Origin: Acidobacteriaceae bacterium KBS 146
GTDB lineage: Bacteria > Acidobacteriota > Terriglobia > Terriglobales > Acidobacteriaceae
Direction: 5' to 3'
NCBI GenBank assembly: GCA_000688615.1
Contig: JHVA01000001.1
Coordinates: forward strand, 4,199,001-4,263,000
Length of the DNA: 64,000 nt
The first letter of the stretch is position 1, and each line of letters starts with the position of its first letter. The translations under genes were made by a program, and so were the position numbers. Below the pieces are notes generated by a model. The model was not told where the DNA came from and did not search any database. It saw only the letters and a list, made by a program, of their open reading frames with translations. This document shows, one piece after another, positions 17,389 to 26,698 of the stretch.

Positions 17389-19077
17389 TCAGTTTGTCGT
17401 GAGGCTGACATTTACGCTGTGGGAGAGCGAACCGGACGTCGCGGTGATGGTGATCTGAGAGGCTGCAGGGGCGGGATTGCCGGATCCCGGCGAAGAAGGT
17501 GGCGGTGTCGACGATGCGGGAGTGGTCGGACTGCCCCCGCCGCTGCAACCCGTTATCGCTCCGAGACTCAGGACGCAGACAATCGCAAGGACGGAACCGC
17601 GCAGGTACTTGCTTCTTCTGCGAACCCCGGCGAAGCCGAGGAGACTCAATGGAAGCAGGCCTGCAAGCATCGCGTGAGCACCCTTTTGCAGGGCAGCAGA
17701 GTAGGGGGATACCGGAGTGGGAGGAGGTGTGGAAGCATTGGAGAAGGCGACTCCCACGGTAACGGGTGTGGTCCCGGAGACGTTGACCGAGGCCGGGCTG
17801 AAGTTGCAGGACATCCCCGAAGGCAGGCCCGAGCAGGCCAGAGCTACGGTTCCGCTAAAGCCGTTCGTGGCTGCCAGACTGAGCGAAAGATTGCCGACCT
17901 GGCCGTTGGAGACACTGACGCTTGTCGTCGATGGTGTAATGGTGAAGTCCCCGGCCCCTGCAGAAGGAGCGACCGTGATGGAGCCAAACAGCCCTCCGGT
18001 TTCATTGTTGATTCCCGCAGCAAAGTAGAGTGTGTTGGGATCACCTGATGTCGCTGGAGTTCCGATGGTGTTTCCTACGCCGAAGACGATCTCCCAAAGA
18101 CCCGGATTTGCGATCGGGGCTCCGGTAGAGTCAGTGATCTGCCCTTTTAAGTCGTAGGTGGTGGGGTCGTATGCGTTGATGACTCCATCGCCGAAGTTGG
18201 CGACCAGCAGGGTTCCTCCAAGCGAGCCGAAGCCGGAGGGGGCCAATGCCATGCCCCAGGGCGCATTGAGATTCCCCTGGCTGATCGCACGCTTGATGAA
18301 GTTGCCATTGAGGTCAAAGGCATCCACATAGCCGAGGCCAGCCCCAACATTCTCACGTCCCTGATCATTGATCTGTGCATAGGTTATATAGACGGTGTTG
18401 CCAATGGTGTGGATACCGAAGGGAGAGTATCCCGCAGGCAGGGAAGGGTCGGAGAAGCTGCCGGTGAGGTGGCTGGAGGCAAAGTTGCTATCGAAGACGT
18501 CAACTTTGCCTCCGGCGAAGTCTGCTGCCAGAAGAAATGTGCCCGTATTGTTCTTGTCGATGGCGATATCGCTATAGGACGCCTTCGAGGAAGAATTATT
18601 GATGACGTTGACCGCCTCCGGTGTACCACTGTTCCAGGCAGCGATACTGCCATCGAGGTTGCCGAAGAGAAAAGTCGCTGAACCTTTACCGGGAATGTTG
18701 AAGACGCTGCCGTCGGGGTTGAAGACGGTTCCGGCCGGGACGCCGTGAGGCTCGCCGGAGTTAGCAGGTGGGATGGTGACAGCGAACTGTTTGTTTCCGC
18801 TGGCGTCGTCGACCAGGGAGAAGCCGGTTCCCGCTGTGTTAATCCAGAACTCCTGCCCAATGGAGACGCCCCATGGGTTGATGAGAGAAGGGTCAGTCTG
18901 CTGAGCGGGTACTGAACCGTCCGAGATGATGTTCTTCTGGACATAGCTGCTGCTACCTTGAGCCAGAGCAACCGAAGGAAGCAAAATGGAGGCGAAGGTG
19001 GCGAGCAAAGCGACCGGTCGAGACTTGAGCAGTGACCGACACCTTGAGGAGAGGCGCGTGCTCTCAGAATTGAACAT
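17389..19077 (-). CDS. Secreted TIGR03118-type propeller protein with Ig-like and membrane segments
   Basis: 562 residues. After a signal peptide (ending SVALAQ), residues about 30-375 form an NHL/propeller-like domain of the TIGR03118 type (INPWGVSIGQEFWINTAGTG, GNLNAPWGMALAPSG). Next come an Ig-like domain (about 380-455), a hydrophobic segment followed by RRR (LAGLLPLSLLGFAGVRRR), a second hydrophobic segment running into GCSGGG, a Pro/Ser linker, and a final strand-rich stretch ending SVNVSLTTN. This tail recurs in secreted proteins of Acidobacteria (recall, not checked). AAGGAGT lies eight bases before the ATG. The function is unknown; a surface-displayed binding role is plausible. Confidence 0.82.
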   Translation of the reverse strand: MFNSESTRLSSRCRSLLKSRPVALLATFASILLPSVALAQGSSSYVQKNIISDGSVPAQQTDPSLINPWGVSIGQEFWINTAGTGFSLVDDASGNKQFAVTIPPANSGEPHGVPAGTVFNPDGSVFNIPGKGSATFLFGNLDGSIAAWNSGTPEAVNVINNSSSKASYSDIAIDKNNTGTFLLAADFAGGKVDVFDSNFASSHLTGSFSDPSLPAGYSPFGIHTIGNTVYITYAQINDQGRENVGAGLGYVDAFDLNGNFIKRAISQGNLNAPWGMALAPSGFGSLGGTLLVANFGDGVINAYDPTTYDLKGQITDSTGAPIANPGLWEIVFGVGNTIGTPATSGDPNTLYFAAGINNETGGLFGSITVAPSAGAGDFTITPSTTSVSVSNGQVGNLSLSLAATNGFSGTVALACSGLPSGMSCNFSPASVNVSGTTPVTVGVAFSNASTPPPTPVSPYSAALQKGAHAMLAGLLPLSLLGFAGVRRRSKYLRGSVLAIVCVLSLGAITGCSGGGSPTTPASSTPPPSSPGSGNPAPAASQITITATSGSLSHSVNVSLTTN

Positions 19078-19256
19078 TTTTGAAGACTCCTTGGCGGCGG
19101 TTGGAATTGTAGGAATGCATGCAATGCAGACCTCAACCGCCGTCTGAAGCTGAGGCTATCCAGCCATGCTTCAGGAGTTGTCAGCCATGTATCTCGCTGA
19201 AGTCATTTGCCTTTCGAGATTTTGTCTCTATGGCGTCAGCACGGGAAGGCACGTAA

Positions 19257-19283
19257 AAAGGCCCGGCAGCCAGCCGGGCCTTT
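19257..19283 (-). terminator. mreB terminator
   Basis: 11-bp stem AAAGGCCCGGC / GCCGGGCCTTT with a 5-base loop, followed on the minus strand by TTTTTACG. This is a classic Rho-independent terminator just after mreB. Confidence 0.9.
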
Positions 19284-19305
19284 CAGTGTTTAAAAATAGC
19301 TTCGC

Positions 19306-20325
19306 TCAGTCGATCGAGATCTTCCGAAGCAGATTGAAATCGGAGAGCATCTTGCCGGTTCCAAGAACGACGGAAGCCAGAGGATCGTCTGCGATGGAGA
19401 CTGGAAGCCCGGTCTCTTCGCGGATGCGCTTGTCGAGGTTCTTGATGAGTGCGCCGCCTCCGGTGAGCACGATGCCGCGGTCGGAGATATCGGCTGAGAG
19501 CTCCGGCGGGGTCCGTTCCAGAGCGACCCGGATCGCATTGATGATGGTCGAGATGGACTCCGAAAGCGCCTCACGAATCTCAGAGTCATCGATCGTAATG
19601 GTCTTCGGAACGCCTTCGATCAGGTTGCGGCCCTTGACCTCCATTGAGAGAGGCTTGTCCAGGGGATACGCGGAGCCCAGCTGCATCTTAATCTGCTCGC
19701 CCGTACGCTCGCCGATCAGCAGGTTGTACTTGCGCTTGAGATAGGTAATGACGGCCTCGTCCATCTGGTTGCCGGCCATGCGGACCGAACGCGAGTAGAC
19801 GATGCCGGCCAGCGAGATCACTGCGATGTCGGTCGTGCCGCCGCCGATGTCGACGACCATGTTGCCGCCGGCTTCCGTGATGGGCAGCCCGGCGCCAATC
19901 GCGGCAACCATGGCCTGCTCGACCAGATGTACCTCTGAGGCCTTCGCCCGGTAGGCGGAGTCCATGACGGCGCGCTTCTCCACCTGCGTGATCTCCGAAG
20001 GCACGCCGATGACGATGCGCGGATGCACCATCATCTTGCGGTTGTGCGCCTTCTGGATGAAGTAGTTCAGCATCTTCTCGGTGTGCCGGAAGTCGGCGAT
20101 AACCCCATCCTTCATCGGTTTGATCGCGACGATATTCCCTGGCGTTCTACCGAGCATCTCCTTGGCCTCTTTACCGACGGCCTCCACCTCATTGGTGACT
20201 TTGTTGACGGCAATGATCGAGGGCTCGTTAACGATGATGCCCTTGTTATGGGCAAAGACGAGAGTATTGGCGGTCCCGAGGTCGATTGCTAAGTCGCTGG
20301 AAAACAAGCTGAAGAGAGACCGCAT
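19306..20325 (-). CDS. mreB: Rod-shape-determining actin-like protein MreB
   Basis: 339-residue bacterial actin. It contains the phosphate-1 motif SSDLAIDLGTANTL, VVDIGGGTTDIAVI, and the adenosine motif GIVLTGGGALIKNLD. MreB forms membrane filaments that organise the elongasome (MreC, MreD, PBP2, RodA), whose genes lie 11 kb downstream in a separate cluster. The frame continues upstream to 20370, but the ATG at 20325 gives the usual N-terminal amphipathic helix (MRSLFSLFSSD) that binds membrane. There is no obvious Shine-Dalgarno at either start. Confidence 0.97.
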   Translation of the reverse strand: MRSLFSLFSSDLAIDLGTANTLVFAHNKGIIVNEPSIIAVNKVTNEVEAVGKEAKEMLGRTPGNIVAIKPMKDGVIADFRHTEKMLNYFIQKAHNRKMMVHPRIVIGVPSEITQVEKRAVMDSAYRAKASEVHLVEQAMVAAIGAGLPITEAGGNMVVDIGGGTTDIAVISLAGIVYSRSVRMAGNQMDEAVITYLKRKYNLLIGERTGEQIKMQLGSAYPLDKPLSMEVKGRNLIEGVPKTITIDDSEIREALSESISTIINAIRVALERTPPELSADISDRGIVLTGGGALIKNLDKRIREETGLPVSIADDPLASVVLGTGKMLSDFNLLRKISID

Positions 20326-20511
20326 GTTATGAATGCGAGAGTACCGGGTCTGGAAGGAGTTCGAAGACATTTTCGGCTTTGTGGGCTTTCTGAGGGACGA
20401 TGGTTACGGTTATTGTACGGCCAGATTCAGCAGGTTTGGGTCGTGCTTCTTAGGGTTCCAAGACCAATTTGGGAGAAAACTGCGCCTCCGCGAGAAGCGA
20501 TCGAGAATCCG

Positions 20512-21714
20512 TCACACCTTCAGCTCTTCCGCAAAGTTCGTCCGGTGTTCCCGAAGCTCAGAATCATACTCGAAGTACTTCTTGAAGCGAAGGAACCGGA
20601 CCTCGAAGAAGTCATAGCTGATCTTGGCGACGATAAACGTCAGGACAAAATTGAGAAGATCCGAGAGGGCATTGGCCAGAACCGAGGAGTGAAACCGCGT
20701 CGTGAGGAAGCCGACGAAGGCGGCCCAGGCGCTGGCCCAGAGCACATGGTAGACATAGAAGCCGTAGCTGTACTTGCCTAGAATCCGCAGCGGTTTCAGG
20801 TGGAAAAAGCGGAACGACTGGGAAGCTGGCCGCAGCGTCGTTCCGATGAGGCCCGCCGACCCCACCGCCAGCAGCGAAAATCCAATCGTGTTCAGCCACG
20901 GTGCCGCCAAAGTGGGCATCGCCACCGAAAGGGCCACAAAAAGGGCCACAGGAAACACAAAGAACCACTTGCAGCGCTGTTGCCACTGATCAGCGTTCGG
21001 TCCGCGAAGCAGGAGGGCAAGAATCGCCCCAAGCAGCAGGGAATCCATGCGGAAGGGAAGCTGGTGAACCAGCCAGGCCTCCAGATGGATCGGCTGGACA
21101 TTCAGAACCATGGCGATCCGCAGCACGAGGGCAAGGATCGAGAGACCGGCGGCGGTCCAGATTAGCCGGATGCGGTCCCTGACCATCCAGACCACCAGCG
21201 GCCACATCAGGTAAAACTGCTCTTCCACGCAAAGGGACCAGAAGTGGACCAGGTGAGCGGAGGAGGCCGGGTGGGTTGCCGAGCGAATCACTTCAAGCGA
21301 CGGGTTCACCGCCAGTGAGAAATTGCCGAGATAAAGCAGAAACAGGAGGTGACCCGCCTTCCACTGGTAGTGAAAGATCGGCGTCAGCAGCAGGAAGATC
21401 GAGAAGACGAGATAGAAGATCGGAAAGATACGAACGCTGCGGCGGGCAAAAAAGCGCTTGAAGTAGTGCGAATCCGACCGCGTGTCAAAAAGAATTCCCG
21501 TAATCAGGAACCCGGACAGGGTAAAAAACAGGTCGACCCCGATCCATCCGCGCAGCCGTATCTGGTTGACCAGATTCAGAACAGCGCCGCCGTGCGTGCC
21601 CCCTCCATAGTGCAGGGCGAAGACCATCACAATTGCCAGGGCCCGAATGCCATCCAATGCAGGAAAACGTGATTTGAAATCAATAGGTGCAAAATGACGC
21701 GTGGGGGAGGTCAT
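20512..21714 (-). CDS. Acyltransferase 3 family membrane protein (OafA/YrhL-like)
   Basis: About 400 residues with roughly ten membrane segments. The family motif RFPALDGIRALAIVMVFALHY contains the catalytic His, followed by RLRGWIGVDLFFTLSGFLITGIL and FFARRSVRIFPIFYL. This family O-acetylates or O-acylates surface sugars such as O-antigen, exopolysaccharide or peptidoglycan. The ATG at 21714 is preferred over a TTG at 21777, which overlaps the divergent ald promoter region. No SGNH domain is present. The acceptor is not predictable from context. Confidence 0.88.
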   Translation of the reverse strand: MTSPTRHFAPIDFKSRFPALDGIRALAIVMVFALHYGGGTHGGAVLNLVNQIRLRGWIGVDLFFTLSGFLITGILFDTRSDSHYFKRFFARRSVRIFPIFYLVFSIFLLLTPIFHYQWKAGHLLFLLYLGNFSLAVNPSLEVIRSATHPASSAHLVHFWSLCVEEQFYLMWPLVVWMVRDRIRLIWTAAGLSILALVLRIAMVLNVQPIHLEAWLVHQLPFRMDSLLLGAILALLLRGPNADQWQQRCKWFFVFPVALFVALSVAMPTLAAPWLNTIGFSLLAVGSAGLIGTTLRPASQSFRFFHLKPLRILGKYSYGFYVYHVLWASAWAAFVGFLTTRFHSSVLANALSDLLNFVLTFIVAKISYDFFEVRFLRFKKYFEYDSELREHRTNFAEELKV

Positions 21715-21802
21715 TGCGGTCAGTATATGGGATTGGCGCTGGGGGGATGCAACAGTTTGGAAAAAGCCTAGATACAATTATCAGTGGAGCGAACAGAAAA
21801 AT

Positions 21803-22915
21803 ATGATCATTGGCGTGCCGAAGGAAGTGAAAGACCACGAGAGCCGGGTAGGTGTAACTCCGGCAGGAGTCAAGGCTTTGGTGGAGGCCGGCCATACGGT
21901 TTTGGTAGAGCATAACGCCGGCGTTCTTTCGGCAATGCCTGATGACGAATATCAGGATGCAGGCGCAGAGATCGTCGGTTCCGCCTATGACGTATGGCGC
22001 CTGGCCGAGATGGTCGTCAAGGTCAAGGAGCCCGTCGAAAAGGAGTACCGGCACTTCCGCGAAGGTCTGGTTCTGTTTACCTATCTGCACCTTGCCCCTT
22101 TGGAAGATCTGACCAATGCTCTGCTGGAGAAGAAAGTAACCGGCATCGCCTACGAGACCGTGCGGGATCGGGCCGGGGCCCTCCCGCTCCTTACTCCTAT
22201 GAGCGAGGTCGCTGGCAGGCTCAGCGTCCAGATCGGCGCAGAGTATCTGACCAAAGAGCATCGCGGCCGCGGTCTGCTTCTGGGGGGAGTGCCCGGAGTT
22301 CCACCCGCCTCCGTCTGCATCATCGGCGGTGGAATCGTGGGAACCAATGCCGCCAAGATCGCCCTGGGCATGGGAGCAAAAGTTACTCTGATCGATCTGA
22401 ACCTCAACCGGTTGCGGGAGCTGGATGACATCTTCAACGGTCGCGTCTTCACCATGGCATCCAACAGCTACAACATCGCGCGCGCGGCCTCCGAAGCCGA
22501 CCTGTTGATTGGTGGTGTGCTGATTCCCGGAGCGGCCGCACCCAAGATCGTCACCAGGCACATGGTCGAGAAGATGAAGCGAGGAGCCGTCATCGTCGAT
22601 GTCGCCATCGATCAGGGGGGTTGCATCGAGACCGCACATCCGACGACTCACAGCGATCCTTCCTACGAAGTCAACGGTGTGGTTCACTACTGCGTGACCA
22701 ACATGCCCGCAGCCGTACCGAATACCTCCACCCTCGCCCTCACCAACGCGACCTTTCCTTACGTGATGAAGCTGGCGAAGCTTGGTGCCGGTGCGGCGAT
22801 TCGTGAGGACAAGGGAATTGCGGAGGGTGTAAACACCTATAACGGCGTGCTGACCTATGAGGCTGTGGCAGCCGCTCAGAAGCGCGATTGGAAGAGCGTG
22901 GCAGAGCTGGTCTAG
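21803..22915 (+). CDS. ald: Alanine dehydrogenase
   Basis: 370 residues, full length for Ald, which catalyses L-alanine + NAD+ + H2O to pyruvate + NH4+ + NADH. The N-terminus MIIGVPKEVKDHESRVGVTP, substrate residues in VVKVKEP and YLHLAPLEDLT, the NAD-binding GGGIVGTNAAKIALGMGAKV and C-terminal GVNTYNGVLTYEAVA are diagnostic. The upstream frame to 21701 overlaps the divergent acyltransferase and is not real. The next gene, an NtrY-like kinase, begins 21 bases downstream, so alanine/ammonium metabolism and nitrogen-type signalling appear to be in one operon. Confidence 0.96.
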   Translation: MIIGVPKEVKDHESRVGVTPAGVKALVEAGHTVLVEHNAGVLSAMPDDEYQDAGAEIVGSAYDVWRLAEMVVKVKEPVEKEYRHFREGLVLFTYLHLAPLEDLTNALLEKKVTGIAYETVRDRAGALPLLTPMSEVAGRLSVQIGAEYLTKEHRGRGLLLGGVPGVPPASVCIIGGGIVGTNAAKIALGMGAKVTLIDLNLNRLRELDDIFNGRVFTMASNSYNIARAASEADLLIGGVLIPGAAAPKIVTRHMVEKMKRGAVIVDVAIDQGGCIETAHPTTHSDPSYEVNGVVHYCVTNMPAAVPNTSTLALTNATFPYVMKLAKLGAGAAIREDKGIAEGVNTYNGVLTYEAVAAAQKRDWKSVAELV

Positions 22916-22936
22916 ATCTGACGGTCGGAGGTTTCG

Positions 22937-25315
22937 ATGAACGACAACAGGCGGAAGGTGCTGAGCATTGCGCTGGGAACCTGCCTGCTTGTGCTGCTGT
23001 CAGCCCTTGCAGCTCTCAATGCGTTCAATAAGCGTTTCCTCGATCCTGAGACGACAGGACAGATCTTCATCTACACAGGTCTGTCCATCGTCGCTTTTCT
23101 GCTCTTCGTCGCCGTGCTGGTGATGCTGGTTCGCAATGTGTTGAAGCTGTATGCGGATCAGCGCAGCAATGTGATGGGGACACGGTTGCGAACCCGCATG
23201 CTCTGGGGAGCTGTGTTGGTAAGCCTCCTTCCCATCTCTTTCATGTTCGCCTTCAGCTATCTGCTGTTGAACCGTGCTGTGGAACGATGGTTCTCACAAC
23301 CGGTTACGGAGATGCGGGACGCCAGCAATAATATGGCCTTCGAGTTGGCGCGGTATACAACCGCCAACGCACGGGCAGAGGCTGAATCGATCGCCACGAC
23401 GGTGCCGGATAGGAATGAGGGGGTACCGTCTTCGCAGTATGCCTCGCAGGTGCAGACCATCCTGCGTCGACACGAGATTACGCTCCAGAGCGGGTTTGTC
23501 GTCGCCTATCGGGATCAGCGTTTCGTGGCATCGTTTCAGGTTCCCGACGAAACCGGCGCCCCGGCTCGTGTAAAACCATGGGGTCCGGAGCCAACATCGG
23601 CTCCGGACCGAGCCAAAAAATCTGTTGAGATTCTTCCGTCGGCGGGCAGCTCCAACAATGACGCGATCTTTGCCGCGGCGCGCCGAAGCGATGGTCCCGT
23701 CTTCAGCATCGGAGATACCGACTATGCTTTGGGAACGGCAACGGCGCGGGACGGCGTGATGGTGGTCGTGGGGCTGCCGATGCCCCATGGAATGGCGGAT
23801 ACGATGGCCAGCCTGCGTTCGGCCGCCGACACCTATTGGACCCTGTTTCGCAGCAGGCGGCAGCTGCGGAACCTCTACATGCTGCTGTTGTTGATGATGA
23901 CGTGCCTTGCCTTGTTCTCCTCAAGCTGGCTGGCGCTTCACCTCTCCAAGCAGGTAACCAAGCCAGTTGAAGCCCTGGCAGATGCTATGGCTGCCATCGC
24001 TGCGGGAGACTACGGGCACCGGGTAAAAGAAAGCGCAACCCAGGAGCTTGGCGACCTCGTTCGGAGCTTCAACCACATGGCCGCCGACCTGGAAGGAAGC
24101 CGCAGGGCGGTCGAGGAATCGACCATCCAGTTGAGTGCAGCCAATGCCGCGCTTGAAGCGCGACGGGGAGAGCTTGAGACCATGCTCGAAACTATCCCCA
24201 ACGGCGTTGCGATGCTCGATCCGGAGCGCAGGATCGTCCTTACCAATCGTGCTTTGGGCGAGATGATCGATCCCGGGGGCCAAAGGCCATTGCTTGGCCT
24301 GCCCGTGGAAGAGCTCTTTCCCTCCGAGGTGGTGGAGTTGCTCGATCGTCTCATTCGCCGCAGTCATCGCATGGGTTCGACATCCAGCGAGATCGAGATT
24401 GCAGCGCCGGGCCCGGAAGGATTTGGTGGAACGCTCAACCTCCTGGTCACAGTGGCGTTGCTCGAAACTGCCGTCGGTAACGAGCGTCTGCGCCGGGAGC
24501 ACCGCGGCTATGTGCTCGTCCTCGAGAACGCGACCGAATTGTTGCGAGCGCAAAAACAGTCGGCGTGGAAAGAAGTGGCGCGACGCGTGGCGCACGAGAT
24601 CAAGAATCCGCTCACGCCCATCGGCCTCAGCGCAGAACAGATCCGCAGACATATCGATCGCCTTGCCGAAACACTACGATTTCACCAGATCGAATCGCCA
24701 TCGCCTGCAGTCATTCGCCGGTGCAGTGAGGTCATCTCGGGCTCGGTAGAGAGTATGCGTTCCCTGGTGGATCAGTTCTCGGCTCTGGCGGAGTTTCCCA
24801 CCGCGCAGCCGCGGCCCGCAGATCTGAATACCATCGTGGAAAATTCTTTGGCCATGTTCGCCGGTCGCATGCAGACCATCACCGTCGTCAAGCGCATGAG
24901 CAAAGGACTCCCCCTCGTGTTGGCCGATCCCGAGGCTCTGAAGCGTGCTCTCGGCAACCTCATCGACAACGCCGCCGAAGCCATGCAATCCAGCCTGTTG
25001 CGGGAGCTAAGAATTACCACCAGCCTGCTCGAAAACGGAATGGTTGAGCTGACCGTAGCGGATACGGGTTCCGGGCTCACTGACGAGATGAGGGAGCGGC
25101 TCTTCCTCCCCTACTTCTCCACGAAACAGCGCGGTACAGGCCTGGGGCTGGCCATCGCATCCAAGATCATCCAGGAGCACCAGGGCACGATTCGCGCAGA
25201 GAAAAATGTTCCCGCAGGCGCAAAGTTCATCGTCGAGTTGCGCCCCGCAACTACAGTCGATGGCGAACCGGAAACTGCCGCAACGGTCAACGAAAGTGGA
25301 GGGGTGACGGCTTGA
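22937..25315 (+). CDS. NtrY-like sensor histidine kinase
   Basis: 792-residue membrane kinase. Order: two N-terminal helices and a further helix before residue 120, a periplasmic sensor loop (about 120-310), a fourth helix, HAMP (about 330-385), a PAS-like domain (about 410-540), HisKA with RRVAHEIKNPLTPIGLSAEQ, and HATPase with NLIDNAAEAM, DTGSGLTDEM and GTGLGLAIASKI. NLTP after the His box and the overall plan match NtrY of NtrYX systems. CGGAGG lies just before the ATG. It overlaps the response-regulator gene by four bases and follows ald by 21 bases. The signal sensed is unknown; nitrogen status or redox are family precedents. Confidence 0.9.
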   Translation: MNDNRRKVLSIALGTCLLVLLSALAALNAFNKRFLDPETTGQIFIYTGLSIVAFLLFVAVLVMLVRNVLKLYADQRSNVMGTRLRTRMLWGAVLVSLLPISFMFAFSYLLLNRAVERWFSQPVTEMRDASNNMAFELARYTTANARAEAESIATTVPDRNEGVPSSQYASQVQTILRRHEITLQSGFVVAYRDQRFVASFQVPDETGAPARVKPWGPEPTSAPDRAKKSVEILPSAGSSNNDAIFAAARRSDGPVFSIGDTDYALGTATARDGVMVVVGLPMPHGMADTMASLRSAADTYWTLFRSRRQLRNLYMLLLLMMTCLALFSSSWLALHLSKQVTKPVEALADAMAAIAAGDYGHRVKESATQELGDLVRSFNHMAADLEGSRRAVEESTIQLSAANAALEARRGELETMLETIPNGVAMLDPERRIVLTNRALGEMIDPGGQRPLLGLPVEELFPSEVVELLDRLIRRSHRMGSTSSEIEIAAPGPEGFGGTLNLLVTVALLETAVGNERLRREHRGYVLVLENATELLRAQKQSAWKEVARRVAHEIKNPLTPIGLSAEQIRRHIDRLAETLRFHQIESPSPAVIRRCSEVISGSVESMRSLVDQFSALAEFPTAQPRPADLNTIVENSLAMFAGRMQTITVVKRMSKGLPLVLADPEALKRALGNLIDNAAEAMQSSLLRELRITTSLLENGMVELTVADTGSGLTDEMRERLFLPYFSTKQRGTGLGLAIASKIIQEHQGTIRAEKNVPAGAKFIVELRPATTVDGEPETAATVNESGGVTA

Positions 25316-26691
25316 ATCATGTCCTGATCGTCGATGACGAGGGAGAAATTCGAGAATCGCTGGAAGGAATTCTTCGCGAAGAAGGATATCTCGTAACGAC
25401 CTGCGCGACGGCGACCGAAGCGCTGGAACTGGTGCGCGATGCCGACTACGATGTCGTGCTGCTCGACATATGGCTGCCCGATCGCGACGGTCTCGAGACC
25501 CTCGGCGAAATTCGCCGGATGGAGGATGCGAGCATTCCCGAGGTCGTCATCATCAGCGGCCATGGGACCATCGAGGCTGCGGTGCGGGCCACGAAGCTGG
25601 GAGCTTACGACTTCCTCGAGAAGCCGTTATCGCTGGATCGTACCCTGATCGTCGTCAATAACGCCATGCGCGCGCGCCAGATGCGCGAGGATAATGCGGA
25701 GTTTGCGCGTCAGCTCGCGGTCAAAGGAAATGTAACCGGGCAAAGCGTCGCGATGAAGGCATTGCGACAGCAGATTCAGCTGATGGCTCCGACCAATGGA
25801 CGCGTGCTCATCTTCGGAGAAAGCGGTACCGGAAAAGAACTGATCGGCAGAGCAATGCATTCAGCCAGCCTGCGAAAAGATCGCCCCTTCGTTGAGCTCA
25901 ACTGCGCGGCCATTCCCGAGGACTATATCGAGAGCGAGCTCTTCGGCTATCGCCATGGTGCAGTGCAGGGCAGTCCGCAGGAGAAACGAGGAACCTTCGA
26001 GCGCGCCGATGGCGGAACGCTATTCCTCGACGAAGTGGGGGATATGAGCCTCAAGACCCAGGCCAAGGTGCTACGTGCTCTCGACGAGCAACGATTTCTT
26101 CCGGTAGGAGCATCGCATCCGGTCCATGTCGATGTACGCGTCATCGCTGCGACAAACAAGGATCTTGAGGAAGAGATCGCCCGCGGTAACTTTCGCGAAG
26201 ACCTCTTCTACCGCCTGAACGTCATTCCGTTTTATGTTCCGCCACTGCGGGATCGCAAAGAAGATATTCCGCTGCTCGTAAAAGAATTTCTGGAAGAGTT
26301 TGGAACACGCTACGGCAGACCGCACATGGAGATGACCGAAGAGGCTCTCGGTGCCCTGCGCCAATATCACTGGCCCGGCAACGTGCGTGAGCTTCGCAAT
26401 CTGGTGGAGCGCGTCCTCATTCTCAATCCAAAGGTGCAGCGAATCGAGAAGAAGCATCTCCCTCTGCTGGTCTATCGCGGTCCCAAGCTGACGGAATCCG
26501 GCAGGCTGAATACGAAGACAGAAGAGTTCTCAAGCCTGGTAGAGGCTCGCGAGGCATACGAGCGCGAGTTCATCCTGAAGAAGCTGGATGAAGTCCACGG
26601 CAACGTGAGTCGCGCGGCTGAAGGTCTCGGACTCGAGCGCAGTCATCTCTATCGCAAGATGAAGGCGCTCGGAGTCAACGTGAAAGAGTAG
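25312..26691 (+). CDS. NtrX-like response regulator with degenerate GAFTGA motif
   Basis: 459 residues: receiver domain (VLIVDDEGEIRESL, phosphoacceptor in VVLLDIWLPDRDG), AAA+ domain (Walker A GESGTGKE, Walker B GGTLFLDEVGD, NFREDLFYRLNVIPF) and a C-terminal Fis-type helix-turn-helix (GNVSRAAEGLGLERSHLYRKMKAL). At residues 216-221 the sigma-54-contact loop reads GAVQGS instead of GAFTGA, so classical sigma-54 activation may be lost, as reported for some alphaproteobacterial NtrC/NtrX proteins. The start is TTG within the kinase stop (TTGA overlap), with GGAGGGG seven bases before. It is the cognate partner of the upstream kinase. Confidence 0.92.
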   Translation: MNHVLIVDDEGEIRESLEGILREEGYLVTTCATATEALELVRDADYDVVLLDIWLPDRDGLETLGEIRRMEDASIPEVVIISGHGTIEAAVRATKLGAYDFLEKPLSLDRTLIVVNNAMRARQMREDNAEFARQLAVKGNVTGQSVAMKALRQQIQLMAPTNGRVLIFGESGTGKELIGRAMHSASLRKDRPFVELNCAAIPEDYIESELFGYRHGAVQGSPQEKRGTFERADGGTLFLDEVGDMSLKTQAKVLRALDEQRFLPVGASHPVHVDVRVIAATNKDLEEEIARGNFREDLFYRLNVIPFYVPPLRDRKEDIPLLVKEFLEEFGTRYGRPHMEMTEEALGALRQYHWPGNVRELRNLVERVLILNPKVQRIEKKHLPLLVYRGPKLTESGRLNTKTEEFSSLVEAREAYEREFILKKLDEVHGNVSRAAEGLGLERSHLYRKMKALGVNVKE

Positions 26692-26698
26692 CCGTCTG

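Noticed and set aside
21757..21778. TTGGAA/TACAAT as the ald promoter
   Set aside because: The spacer is only ten bases.
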